From positions 1-41,238 of the forward strand of contig CAIXQT010000012.1 of assembly GCA_903921665.1 (NCBI GenBank): 41,238 nucleotides of DNA, read 5' to 3'. The translations under genes and the position numbers were made by a program. The notes under the pieces are model-generated. The model worked only from the letters and a program-made list of their open reading frames with translations, was not told where the DNA came from and did not search any database. Positions 31,913-40,277 of this stretch are shown here, piece by piece. Source of the stretch: an uncultured Opitutia bacterium. GTDB lineage: Bacteria > Verrucomicrobiota > Verrucomicrobiia > Opitutales > UBA953. Numbering within the stretch: position 1 is the stretch's first letter; every line of letters starts with the position of its first letter.

Positions 31913-32476
31913 TCAGCGATGCCCGCGCTGACGAACCGCCTCGAAAAGGCACACGCCGGCGGAGACGGACACGTTAAGGCAGGGGACCTGGCCGAGCATC
32001 GGGATGCGCAGCAGGAAATCGCACGTCTCGGCCGTCAGGTGGCGGATGCCGTCGCCTTCGGCGCCGAGCACGATCGCCAGCGGACCGCTCAGCTTGGCGG
32101 CGTAAAGGGATTGGCTCGCCTTATGGTCGGACGTGCCGGCCAGCCAGACGCCTGCGTCCTTCAGCTTCACGAGGGCGTTGCGGAGATTGTTCGCCTGGAC
32201 GATCGGCATCGTCTCGGCGGCGCCCACGGCGACCTTGCGGACCGTATCCGTGACCGGAGCGGAGTTCTTACGGGTGATGACCACGAAGGCGCAGCCGGCG
32301 CATTCGGCGTTGCGCAGGCAAGCGCCGAGGTTGTGGGGGTCCTGGACGCCGTCGAGGACGAGGATCAGGGGGTCCTTGACGTCCTTGAGCAGCGCGGGGA
32401 TGTCCCCTTCGTCGTAGAGACGGACCGGCTTATGCAGGTCGGCGTGGCGCGGTGCGCGATCGTTGCTCCGGGCCAT
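31913..32476 (-). CDS. rlmB: TrmH-family rRNA 2'-O-methyltransferase (RlmB-like, short form)
   Basis: 187 residues from the ATG at 32476 (MARSNDRAPRHADLHK), which starts just after the asd stop; the frame extends to 32539 inside asd. SPOUT/TrmH motifs: LVLDGVQDPHNLGACLRNA (motif 1, with the Asn-Leu-Gly-Ala loop), AIVLGAEGDGIRHLTAETCD (motif 2) and CLNVSVSAGVCLFEA (motif 3, forming the knot that binds S-adenosylmethionine). Motif wording is closest to RlmB, which methylates G2251 of 23S rRNA. The usual ~80-residue N-terminal RNA-binding domain is missing, so the exact target is less sure. Downstream on the same strand are the two lysine tRNAs. Confidence 0.82.
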   Translation of the reverse strand: MARSNDRAPRHADLHKPVRLYDEGDIPALLKDVKDPLILVLDGVQDPHNLGACLRNAECAGCAFVVITRKNSAPVTDTVRKVAVGAAETMPIVQANNLRNALVKLKDAGVWLAGTSDHKASQSLYAAKLSGPLAIVLGAEGDGIRHLTAETCDFLLRIPMLGQVPCLNVSVSAGVCLFEAVRQRGHR

Positions 32477-32483
32477 GGTCGGC

Positions 32484-33503
32484 TTACTTGCGGGCGAGAC
32501 GACCCTGGGCGTGGAGCGCTTCGGCGATCTGGATCGCATTCAGCGCGGCGCCCTTCCAAAGCTGGTCGCCCGAGACCCAGAGGGAGATGCCGTTATCGAA
32601 GAGGGTGTCCTTGCGGAGGCGGCCGACGCCGCACTTCTCCTTGCCGGCGTAATCGAGCGGCATCGGATACTTCTTGTTGGCCGGATCGTCGCAAAGTTCG
32701 GCGCCGGGGAAGGCGCTGATGGCCTTGCGGGCGGCCGCGATGTCGACCGGCTTTTCGAATTCGGCGCTGATGGCGATCGAGTGGGCGCGGAAGACCGGGA
32801 CGCGGACGCAGGTGGTGGTCACCTTGAGGCCGGGCAGATCCATGATCTTGCGGCCTTCGTTGAGCATCTTCATCTCTTCCTTGGTGTAGCCGTCCTCGAG
32901 GAACGAATCCACCTGGGGGATGAGGTTGAAGTTGATCGTGTGCGGGTAGACCTTCGGGGCGAGGGTCTCACCTTTGGCCCAGGCGCGCGCCTGGGCGTCG
33001 AGTTCGCGCATCGCTTCGGCGCCGGTGCCGGAGACGGCCTGGTAGGTCGAGGCGAAGAAACGCTTCAGGCCGAAGGCCTGATGGAGGGGGTACAGGCCCA
33101 TCAGCGCGATGGCGGTCGAACAGTTCGGGTTGGCGATGATGCCCTTATGGTTGGCGAGGTGGTGCGCGTTGATTTCCGGGATGACGAGCGGGACATCCGG
33201 ATACATGCGGTAGGCGGAGCTGTTATCGATCACGATACAGCCGCGCTTCACGGCTTCAGGGGCGAGGGCGAGGGAGATCGAGCCGCCGGCGCTGAAGATG
33301 GCGAAATCAAGCCCTTCGAAGGCCTCGGGCTTAGCTTCCTGGACGGTCCATTCCTTGCCGCCATAGCTGACCTTGGAACCGGCCGAGCGGGCCGAAGCCA
33401 AGGGGCGGAGTTCGGCCACGGGGAAGTTACGCTTGGCCATGAGCGCCAGCAGTTCTTGACCCACCGCGCCTGTCACGCCCACGATGCCGATACGATATGC
33501 CAT
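32484..33503 (-). CDS. asd: Aspartate-semialdehyde dehydrogenase
   Basis: 339 residues, normal length. It reduces aspartyl phosphate to aspartate semialdehyde for lysine, diaminopimelate, methionine and threonine. Marks: NADP site IGIVGVTGAVGQELL at the N terminus; NSSAYRM near residue 94; catalytic Cys128 in NPNCSTAIAL; QAVSGTGAEAMREL near residue 175; and the substrate loop VRVPVFRAHS near residue 235. The wording is that of the Gram-positive/archaeal-like class rather than the E. coli class. The ATG lies 7 bases inside the start of the divergent L,D-transpeptidase gene. Confidence 0.95.
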   Translation of the reverse strand: MAYRIGIVGVTGAVGQELLALMAKRNFPVAELRPLASARSAGSKVSYGGKEWTVQEAKPEAFEGLDFAIFSAGGSISLALAPEAVKRGCIVIDNSSAYRMYPDVPLVIPEINAHHLANHKGIIANPNCSTAIALMGLYPLHQAFGLKRFFASTYQAVSGTGAEAMRELDAQARAWAKGETLAPKVYPHTINFNLIPQVDSFLEDGYTKEEMKMLNEGRKIMDLPGLKVTTTCVRVPVFRAHSIAISAEFEKPVDIAAARKAISAFPGAELCDDPANKKYPMPLDYAGKEKCGVGRLRKDTLFDNGISLWVSGDQLWKGAALNAIQIAEALHAQGRLARK

Positions 33504-34057
33504 GTTCTGAGTTCGAGTTAGGTTTGAAGAAGGAGGTGACCGAACGCCTGAAAGGGCTCGGTCTGCCTTCTGCGGAAGATTGCATCGTTGTGTCGATTGA
33601 CCAGCAAAAACTATGGCATTTCCAAGGGCAGGAATGCCGCACCTACGTCGTCAGTACCGCCAGGGCCGGCCGTGGCTGCGTCCAGGATTCCCTCCAGACC
33701 CCGGACGGACTTCATCAGGTCTGCGAGAAGATCGGAGAGGGCGCCGTTCCGGGCATGGTCTTCAAGACCCGAAAGCCAACGGGTAAGCTCGCCTCGGAGT
33801 GGGCTTCGCCCGAGGACAATCTCATCACCTCGCGCATCCTTTGGCTGGACGGACTGGAACCCGGGCGCAACCAGGGTATGGACGCGCAAGGTCGGCTCGT
33901 CGACACGCGCCGACGTTTCGTCTATATCCACGGCACGAATCAACAGGACAAGTTAGGCCAACCGAACAGTCACGGGTGCGTCTTGCTCTCGGACCGCGAC
34001 GTCATCCAGCTATTCGATCTGGTGCCCGTCGGCACGCCGGTGTTGCTACGGGATTAA
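33497..34057 (+). CDS. L,D-transpeptidase (YkuD domain)
   Basis: 186 residues. YkuD domain with the catalytic set H145-G-T and S-H159-G-C161 (VYIHGTNQQDKLGQPNSHG, then CVLLSDRDVIQLFDLVPVG). It would make or exchange cross-links at the third residue of peptidoglycan stems, or attach proteins to them. No signal peptide or membrane helix is visible at the N terminus, unusual for an enzyme that must work outside the cytoplasm. The start is uncertain: ATG 33497 overlaps the divergent asd start. The 3' end overlaps the convergent PBP2 gene by 4 bases. Confidence 0.87.
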   Translation: MPCSEFELGLKKEVTERLKGLGLPSAEDCIVVSIDQQKLWHFQGQECRTYVVSTARAGRGCVQDSLQTPDGLHQVCEKIGEGAVPGMVFKTRKPTGKLASEWASPEDNLITSRILWLDGLEPGRNQGMDAQGRLVDTRRRFVYIHGTNQQDKLGQPNSHGCVLLSDRDVIQLFDLVPVGTPVLLRD

Positions 34058-36165
34058 CGCGCGGGGTCGGCCTTCGGCTTGGGCTGGGAGGACGAATCAG
34101 CCGTCGCGGCCCAGGCTTCCAACATCTCCTTGGCGACCGGCCCGGCCGTCTTGCCGCCCCAAGTATTCGTATCCAGCTGGCCTTCGACGAGCACTGCGAA
34201 GGCGACCACGGGGTTGTCAGCAGGGGCATAGCCGATCATCCAAGCAAGGTGGGCCTTTTCGCCTTTCTGGAAATACTCGGTGGTGCCCGTCTTGCCGGCA
34301 TAAGGCAGCCCCGGGATGCGGGCGACGCGGGCCGTGCCTTCTTCGACGCAGCGGACCATGCCTCCGTGGATCGCATCGAGCTGAGCCTTGCTGAGCCCGA
34401 TGGGCTCGGCGCCTTGGTGTCGGCCATCCCGACGCGCATCATGGATGATCGAGGGCGTGGTCCGGGTCTCACCACGCGCCAGCGAGGCGGCGAAACACGC
34501 CATATGTAGCGGAGTCGTCAGCAAGTAGCCCTGACCGATGGACAGGTTGGCGGTATCGCCGTCGTTCCAAGGTCCCGCTTTGATACGAAGCTTATATTCC
34601 CGATCCGGCACGACCAAGCCGCGCGAGGCGGCGAACGGGAGCTCGGTCATCGGCAGGCCGCCGCTCTCGACGTCGCTGACGGTATTGAGCAGAGGGCTAT
34701 CCAGCCCGAACCGACGGGCCTCGGCGGAAAGCGCCTCGATGCCGGTACGCAGCCCGACTTGGTAGTTCCAGACATTGCAAGAGATCGCCAGCATCTTATC
34801 GACGTCCACGTCGCCGAAACCGACGGGCTCGTGTTCAGGGAAGTCGCGGTTGCCCACCTTGAAGAAGGCTCCGCATTCGAGCACGTCATCCCAATCGACG
34901 ACCTTCTTGCGCATGCCGGCGATGGCCGTGATGACCTTGAACGTCGAACCAGGTGAGTAGAGCCCTTGGGTGGCGCGATTAAGCCAGGCGCCGGACTTGT
35001 CGACTTCGTCGTAGTAAGCCGACGAGACCCGATCCGCCAAGCGGTTGGGGTCGAAGGTCGGCTGACTGGCCAAGGCCAAGATCTCGCCGGTACGGACGTC
35101 GAGCATCACGGCGGCGGCCGGTAGGAGCTTGCCTTGCGGATCCTTGATCTTGGCTAGTCCCGCCTCCGTCGCTTGCTGGATGCGATAGTCGAGGGACAGG
35201 ATGACGTTGCTGCCTTGGGCCGCCTCGCTGTGCTTCAGCCTCGTCTGATTATACCCGGACGATGTCTTGGTCCAGAGTTCCCAGCCGGTCTGGCCGCTCA
35301 GCACATGGTTGTAGGTCAGTTCGACGCCAGCGGCGCCGGTCTTGCCAGTGTAGTGCAGCTTCTGCAGCGCCTCGATCCGGACATCCGAGATGTCGTTGAC
35401 GTTCTCCGGCAGCTGGTCCGTGTCCTTGACGTAGCCGAGCACGTGCGACGCCAGCGCTCCGTAAGGGTAGGTGCGGATGTTATCCGACTCGAGCCGGATA
35501 GGACCTTCGACCGGGAACTGCTCGATGAAGCGAGCCACAGATCTTGAACCCTCTTCGGGAGTCTGCGCCTGGTTCGCACCGGGGAAGGCGAGATCGGAGA
35601 CGAGCGTGAAGGGCAGGGCGCGTCGTTCGCGGAGATGCCTGCGGAGTTGCTCAAGGCTGATCTGACGCTCGCCCGGCGCGGTGACGGGCACCACCTTGGA
35701 CGTAGGTCGGCTCAGCTTGGCGCTGCGGTTGGTCTCATCGATGACGAACCAGACCTTGTTCAGCCAACCTTGCAGGACGCGCACCCTGGCGACTTCCATC
35801 AGTCGCTCACGGTCGATCTGGACAGCATCGCGGGCTTTTTCCGCCGCGATAAGCCGCAGGTATTCCGAGCGAAACTCCTTCTGCAAGGCGGCCAGATCCG
35901 CCTTGACGCTCCAGCGAGCACGGCTGTCGACCAGGGCGAAACCGTTGCGATCGTAGATTCGTCCGCGAGCCGGAGGGCGCAGGACCACGCGCTGGCTCTG
36001 CGTGTCCGACTGCTCCTTGAGGTCGCCCGCCTGTACCAGCTGACGATAGGCCAGGCCGCCGGCGACATAAAGGAAGCCGGCGAGGAAGAACGCGAAGACT
36101 CCGTAAAGGCGCAGACGCCCGACCGGAGTAGAGGGCAACACCCGCATGTCATTCGGTTCCTTCAT
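34054..36165 (-). CDS. mrdA: Penicillin-binding protein 2 (elongation transpeptidase)
   Basis: 703 residues from the ATG at 36165, whose ATGA overlaps the mreD stop by 4 bases; the frame runs on to 36342 inside mreD. A single N-terminal membrane helix (LYGVFAFFLAGFLYVAGGL) is followed by the PBP dimerisation domain (RGRIYDRNGFALVDSRARW) and the transpeptidase: SPGSTFK with the active Ser near residue 406, S-C-N near 460, and AGKTGTTE near 623. It cross-links peptidoglycan during cell elongation together with MreBCD. rodA, usually the next gene, is not here: the convergent L,D-transpeptidase follows instead. A C-terminal Ser/Lys/Pro-rich tail ends the protein. Confidence 0.94.
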   Translation of the reverse strand: MKEPNDMRVLPSTPVGRLRLYGVFAFFLAGFLYVAGGLAYRQLVQAGDLKEQSDTQSQRVVLRPPARGRIYDRNGFALVDSRARWSVKADLAALQKEFRSEYLRLIAAEKARDAVQIDRERLMEVARVRVLQGWLNKVWFVIDETNRSAKLSRPTSKVVPVTAPGERQISLEQLRRHLRERRALPFTLVSDLAFPGANQAQTPEEGSRSVARFIEQFPVEGPIRLESDNIRTYPYGALASHVLGYVKDTDQLPENVNDISDVRIEALQKLHYTGKTGAAGVELTYNHVLSGQTGWELWTKTSSGYNQTRLKHSEAAQGSNVILSLDYRIQQATEAGLAKIKDPQGKLLPAAAVMLDVRTGEILALASQPTFDPNRLADRVSSAYYDEVDKSGAWLNRATQGLYSPGSTFKVITAIAGMRKKVVDWDDVLECGAFFKVGNRDFPEHEPVGFGDVDVDKMLAISCNVWNYQVGLRTGIEALSAEARRFGLDSPLLNTVSDVESGGLPMTELPFAASRGLVVPDREYKLRIKAGPWNDGDTANLSIGQGYLLTTPLHMACFAASLARGETRTTPSIIHDARRDGRHQGAEPIGLSKAQLDAIHGGMVRCVEEGTARVARIPGLPYAGKTGTTEYFQKGEKAHLAWMIGYAPADNPVVAFAVLVEGQLDTNTWGGKTAGPVAKEMLEAWAATADSSSQPKPKADPAR

Positions 36166-36680
36166 GGCGTCTCCGGGGCGGGTGGCACGCCGAGCCGGTC
36201 CATCGCGGCATTCTGCGTCAAAGCCACCGGCAGAAGGACGACGACACCCAAGAGGCCTGCGACCAGCATTTGCAGACAGAATTGGCCGAAGGGGTCGACG
36301 GCTACGACCGGGGCAAGGAAGGCGGCGCCAAGATACCAACAAAGGCAGGCCAAGATGTTCACGATGACGGCGGCCCGAAGCATGCCCGGGGTGTTGCGGA
36401 GCAGCTGGCGATTAGAGGAGAGGAAAATCACGGAAGCGACCAAGACGAGCGCGACGGTACCGTCCGGGACGGGTCGGCGAGCTTCGAACAAGAAACCCAG
36501 AAACGCCGCGAAGAGAACGGCCTGCCATCGACGTAAGCGGCGACTAGGCGCGATGAGGCAGGCCCCGGAGACGAAGAGCGTCAGCGAAGAAGACGCGAAG
36601 ACGTCGGAGGCCAGGTCGGCGCCGAGCAACCATGGGTAGGTCGCTAGCGCCAGGATCAGCCATGCCCAGCCCATGGTCAC
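36162..36680 (-). CDS. mreD: Rod shape-determining membrane protein MreD
   Basis: 172 residues, almost all hydrophobic, with about five membrane helices (for example ILALATYPWLLGADLASDVF and LQMLVAGLLGVVVLLPVAL). Sequence identity in this family is always low, so the call rests mainly on place: between mreC and PBP2, with 4-base overlaps on both sides (GTGA at the start, ATGA at the end). The start may be GTG 36680 or ATG two codons later. It links MreBC to the PBP2 elongation complex. Confidence 0.88.
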   Translation of the reverse strand: MTMGWAWLILALATYPWLLGADLASDVFASSSLTLFVSGACLIAPSRRLRRWQAVLFAAFLGFLFEARRPVPDGTVALVLVASVIFLSSNRQLLRNTPGMLRAAVIVNILACLCWYLGAAFLAPVVAVDPFGQFCLQMLVAGLLGVVVLLPVALTQNAAMDRLGVPPAPETP

Positions 36681-37552
36681 TGGAATTGGTCTCCCTGCAT
36701 CAGCGCTTCCCCCGGATTCTGATGCAGCGGGACGAGCACGGACACTTCCTGAAGATTATAAAGATCCCGGGACGGGATGAGCAGGCTCTCCTTGAAATTA
36801 CCGACCGGCGTCGAATAGGTGCCACCATCGAGATATCCCAGCAATAGTCGGCTCGGGAAGACGCCGCCCATGCCGGTGGTGAAGACGCGGGCCGGCTGGC
36901 CGGCTGGCGGAGTATAGTCATGCGGAATCACGCTGACGCGGGATTTGGCGGTCCCGAGCGAATTAGCGGCGACGCCGTTCACGAGCGCGATCCGGTTCTG
37001 CTCGTCGCCTTCAAGGTAAGCCGTGCAGCGGAAGCCGGGACTGGTCACGAGGTCGACTTCGCTGGTCGTGAGGTGGACGGCGGTGACGCGTCCGACGACG
37101 TTATTGCCGAAGACGACGGGGGCTCCCGGGCGGATGCCATCGTTACGTCCTTTGCGGATCACGATGCGTTGCCACCAGGAGGAACTGTCGCGGGTGGCGA
37201 CACGGGCGACGACCGACATGTACTCGGCGGGGACGACGTAGCGGGTGATTTCCCGCAGTCGAACGTTCTCGCGACGAACGTCGTCCATCGCGTTCAGCTT
37301 GATCTCCAAGGCGGCGTTGATGCGGGCGAGATCCCGGCCGGCCGCGGCCATCTCCTCGGTCGAGCGGCTCTTCTTCTCCCAGAAGGTCGCCATGTCGCGC
37401 GACTTGCCCAAAAGGTGCAGGGCCGGTGCTTGGAATTCGGCGAACGCCTCGCGGTTCAGGCGGCGGACGGCGGACGGCAGCAACACCCACAGCGCGACGA
37501 AGATCGCGAGGGCGACATAGGAAGCGCGGGCACCTTGACGATTCTGATCCAT
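36677..37552 (-). CDS. mreC: Rod shape-determining protein MreC
   Basis: 291 residues from the ATG at 37552 (MDQNRQGARASYVAL); the frame is open to 37642 but that part overlaps mreB. One N-terminal membrane helix (VALAIFVALWVLLPSAV) and a coiled-coil-like stretch (AAGRDLARINAALEIKLNAM) lead into the periplasmic beta-barrel domains: VVARVATRDSSSWWQRIVIR, GIRPGAPVVFGNNVVGRV and FTTGMGGVFPSRLLLG. These are the usual MreC signatures. It forms the scaffold that activates PBP2 in the elongasome. It starts 23 bases after the mreB stop. Confidence 0.93.
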   Translation of the reverse strand: MDQNRQGARASYVALAIFVALWVLLPSAVRRLNREAFAEFQAPALHLLGKSRDMATFWEKKSRSTEEMAAAGRDLARINAALEIKLNAMDDVRRENVRLREITRYVVPAEYMSVVARVATRDSSSWWQRIVIRKGRNDGIRPGAPVVFGNNVVGRVTAVHLTTSEVDLVTSPGFRCTAYLEGDEQNRIALVNGVAANSLGTAKSRVSVIPHDYTPPAGQPARVFTTGMGGVFPSRLLLGYLDGGTYSTPVGNFKESLLIPSRDLYNLQEVSVLVPLHQNPGEALMQGDQFQ

Positions 37553-37575
37553 GGCGGGTCGGCCCGCAGGCGGGC

Positions 37576-38592
37576 TTAGTCTCGGCCGCTCCAGCGGGAG
37601 GAGTTGGCGAGGATCTTGCCGGTGCCGTTGACGACGGCGCAAAGAGGGTCTTCGGCGACGAAGACCGGCAGACCGGTGGCCTCCGAGATGGCTCGGTCAA
37701 TCTTGCGGATGAGGGAGCCGCCGCCGGCGAGCACGATGCCGCGGTCGACCAAGTCGGAGGAAAGTTCGGGCGGGATACGCTCCAGCGAGCCTTTCACGGC
37801 CTCGATGATCTGGTTGATGTTATCCGCCATCGCTTCGCGGACCTCCTGGGAGGTGAGGTGCAGCTGACGGGGGAGACCCGTGACGTTGTCGCGACCCTTG
37901 ACCTCGAAGGTGAGCTCCTGCTCCAATGCGTAAGCGGAACCGATCTTGATTTTGATCTCTTCGGCCGTGCGTTCGCCGATGATCAGATTGTAGGAATTGC
38001 GGATATACTTGATGATCGACATGTCGAACTCATCGCCGCCGACGCGGATGGAGCGGGCATGCACGATGCCGCCAAGCGAAAGCACGGCTACTTCGGTGGT
38101 GCCGCCGCCGATGTCGACGATCATCGAGCCGGTGGGCTCTTCGACCGGGAGGCCGACGCCGATGGCGGAAGCGACCGGCTCAGGGATCGTGATCACATCG
38201 TCGGCTCCGGCGCGATAGGCCGAGTCCATGACGGCACGGCGTTCGACGGCGGTGATACCGTAAGGAACGGCGACGACGACGGTGAGATTGGTGAAGAGGG
38301 ATTTGCGGGCGACCTTGCCGATGAAATAGCGGAGCATGTGCTCGCTGATCTCGAAGTCGGCGATGACCCCGTCCTTCATCGGGCGCAGGGCCTGGATGTC
38401 ACCAGGTGTACGGCCCAGCATCATGCGCGCCTCGTTGCCGACGGCGATCGGCTTGCGGGTGCTGGTCCGGATGGCGACGACGCTCGGCTCGCGGAGGACG
38501 ACGCCGCGATCCTTGAGGAAGACAAGCGTGTTGGCCGTGCCAAGGTCGATGCCGATGGCTTGGGTGAATAGCCCGGGGAAGCGCTTAAACAT
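37576..38592 (-). CDS. mreB: Actin-like rod shape protein MreB
   Basis: 338 residues from the ATG at 38592 (MFKRFPGLFTQAIGIDLGTA), the start that matches MreB proteins in general; a GTG at 38631 would add 13 residues. Actin-fold motifs: phosphate loop 1 GIDLGTANTLVF, connect 1, phosphate loop 2 IVDIGGGTTEVAVLSLGG near residue 145, and the adenosine loop VLAGGGSLIRKIDRAI near residue 290. GVIADFEISEHMLRYFI is also typical. It polymerises under the inner membrane and guides cell-wall synthesis. First gene of mreB-mreC-mreD-mrdA. Confidence 0.96.
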   Translation of the reverse strand: MFKRFPGLFTQAIGIDLGTANTLVFLKDRGVVLREPSVVAIRTSTRKPIAVGNEARMMLGRTPGDIQALRPMKDGVIADFEISEHMLRYFIGKVARKSLFTNLTVVVAVPYGITAVERRAVMDSAYRAGADDVITIPEPVASAIGVGLPVEEPTGSMIVDIGGGTTEVAVLSLGGIVHARSIRVGGDEFDMSIIKYIRNSYNLIIGERTAEEIKIKIGSAYALEQELTFEVKGRDNVTGLPRQLHLTSQEVREAMADNINQIIEAVKGSLERIPPELSSDLVDRGIVLAGGGSLIRKIDRAISEATGLPVFVAEDPLCAVVNGTGKILANSSRWSGRD

Positions 38593-38769
38593 CAGGGTCG
38601 TGGTGGTTTCCTTTATGAACAGTTTATTCACAGCATAGTCAAATGAAACTTCGCCACCTAAGGGAAGGGGAGGGGCGTCATAAGATTCAACCAGACAGCG
38701 AGATAGGCGGCGGCAAGAGCCTGACCACAGAACCTATTCACATCTGCCTTCCCGTTCCGTCTGCCCGGC

Positions 38770-38807
38770 CGACCCACGTCGAAGACCGACGACGCTATGG
38801 TGGGTCG
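38770..38807. promoter_or_regulatory. Perfect 8-bp inverted repeat upstream of Gfo/Idh gene
   Basis: CGACCCAC at 38770-38777 and GTGGGTCG at 38800-38807 are exact reverse complements 22 bases apart, with a small nested stem GTCG/CGAC (38778-38790) inside. It lies in the 298-base divergent gap between mreB (start 38592) and the Gfo/Idh gene (start 38891). Could be an operator or an RNA hairpin. The rest of the gap has no gene. Confidence 0.35.
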
Positions 38808-38866
38808 TTCCGTCGTTTGAGCCCTATCGGCCGGGGAGCATGGGACTTGCGACTCATGCCAGGGGT

Positions 38867-38880
38867 CATAATAAATATTC
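38867..38880 (+). promoter_or_regulatory. AT-rich -10-like box before Gfo/Idh gene
   Basis: CATAATAAATATTC stands out in GC-rich surroundings; CATAAT matches the sigma70 -10 box at five of six bases. It ends 10 bases before the ATG at 38891. No convincing -35 box was found at the right spacing, and no Shine-Dalgarno precedes the ATG, so any leader would be very short. Confidence 0.35.
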
Positions 38881-38890
38881 ACCCCCTCCC

Positions 38891-40270
38891 ATGACACCCC
38901 AGCTCAATCGTCGGTCCTTTCTCCGCAATACCGGCCTGGCCGCCGCCGCTTTCGCGGTCTCCCGCCCTTGGCTTAATTCCGCCGGTCGAACGGTTTCGCC
39001 GAACGAAAAGCTCAACGTGGCCGCCATCGGCTTCGGCGGTGTCGGTTCAAGCAACGTCCGGGCCTCTTCCGATGAGAACATCGTCGCGCTCTGCGACCTG
39101 GACCTGGGCCGCTGCGGCGGCACGATCAAGCAGTTCCCGAAGGCGGCCCTCTACACCGACTTCCGCAAGATGCTCGACGAGCAGAAGGATATCGACGCCG
39201 TCATCATCGCCACGCCGGACCATTCGCACGCCTACATCGCGATGGAGTGCATGCGCCGTGGCAAGCACGTCTACGTCCAGAAGCCGATCTCGCATTCCGT
39301 CTTCGAAGCGCGCATCCTGACCGAGTCGGCTCACAAATATAAGGTCGTGACCCAGATGGGCAACCAGGGTCACTCCGGCGAAGGCATCCGTCAGGTCACC
39401 GAATGGATCGCCGCGGGTCTCATCGGCAAGGTGCGCGAAGTCCACACCTGGACCAACCGCCCCATCTGGCCGCAGAGCCTCGAGATGGACCGACCGACCG
39501 ATGTGCAGAACGCCCCCCAGGGCATGGATTGGAATGCTTGGTGTGGTCCGGCTCCGCTCCGTCCGTTCCACGCTTCCTACCACCCCGGCAAGTGGCGCGC
39601 TTGGTGGGATTTCGGCACCGGTTCGCTCGGTGACATGGGCTGCCATATCATCGACCCGGCCTTCATGGCCCTCAATCTCCAGTACCCTATCAGCGTCGAA
39701 GGCAATGTGTCGACCGTCTACGAAACCTTCGGCAAGAAGACCTCGGGCAAGAACGAATCCTATCCGCGTTCCTCGATCGTGCGCTTCAAGTTCCCGGCCC
39801 GCGGCGAGATGCCGCCCGTGACCCTCACGTGGTGGGACGGCGGCCTGATGCCCCAGCGCCCCGACGAACTCGAGGACGACATGCCGTTCGGCGATCCTAA
39901 TGGCGGTTGCCTGTTCGTCGGCGACAAGGGCAAGCTCGTCTGCGGTTGCTACGGACTCAACCCGCGCATCCTCAACGCCGACCTCCGCGCCGAGGCCAAG
40001 AAACTCGGTAAGACCATCCCGCGCATCCCCGGCAACTCGAACGGCCACGAGAAAGACTGGATTCGCGCCTGCAAGGGCGGCGTCGCCGCTTCGTCCAACT
40101 TCGACTACTCCGGACCGCTCTCGGAAATGGTGCTCATGGGCAACCTCGCTTCCCGTTTCCCGGACCGCAAGCTGCTCTGGGATGGTGCGAAGATGGAAGT
40201 GACGAACGACAAGGCCGCCAACGCCTATGTCCGTCGCGAATACCGCAAGGGTTTCGAACTCGGCACCTAA
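38891..40270 (+). CDS. Gfo/Idh/MocA oxidoreductase, Tat-exported (second copy)
   Basis: 459 residues from the ATG at 38891, directly followed by a twin-arginine signal (NRRSFLRNTGLAAAAFAV). NAD(P) site LNVAAIGFGGVGSSNV near residue 38; the conserved lysine is in VYVQKPISHSVFEA near residue 133 (Gln replaces the usual Glu of EKP). GSLGDMGCHIIDPAFMAL near residue 252 carries the conserved D-x-x-x-H/D type residues of the substrate site. Its Trp-rich segments (TWTNRPIWPQS; AWCGPAPLRPFHASYHPGKW) are typical of the PVC exported subgroup. It shares little wording with the copy at 11.7 kb, so it is a paralogue of a different subgroup. Converges with uppP, 7 bp apart. Confidence 0.92.
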   Translation: MTPQLNRRSFLRNTGLAAAAFAVSRPWLNSAGRTVSPNEKLNVAAIGFGGVGSSNVRASSDENIVALCDLDLGRCGGTIKQFPKAALYTDFRKMLDEQKDIDAVIIATPDHSHAYIAMECMRRGKHVYVQKPISHSVFEARILTESAHKYKVVTQMGNQGHSGEGIRQVTEWIAAGLIGKVREVHTWTNRPIWPQSLEMDRPTDVQNAPQGMDWNAWCGPAPLRPFHASYHPGKWRAWWDFGTGSLGDMGCHIIDPAFMALNLQYPISVEGNVSTVYETFGKKTSGKNESYPRSSIVRFKFPARGEMPPVTLTWWDGGLMPQRPDELEDDMPFGDPNGGCLFVGDKGKLVCGCYGLNPRILNADLRAEAKKLGKTIPRIPGNSNGHEKDWIRACKGGVAASSNFDYSGPLSEMVLMGNLASRFPDRKLLWDGAKMEVTNDKAANAYVRREYRKGFELGT

Positions 40271-40277
40271 GCCGCCC

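Noticed and set aside
33530..33539. AAGGAGGTGA, a perfect anti-SD match, in the L,D-transpeptidase gene
   Set aside because: The only in-frame start at usable distance is a CTG at 33548; the bases are simply Lys-Lys-Glu-Val codons, so it is probably coding coincidence. It could still mark a shorter start.
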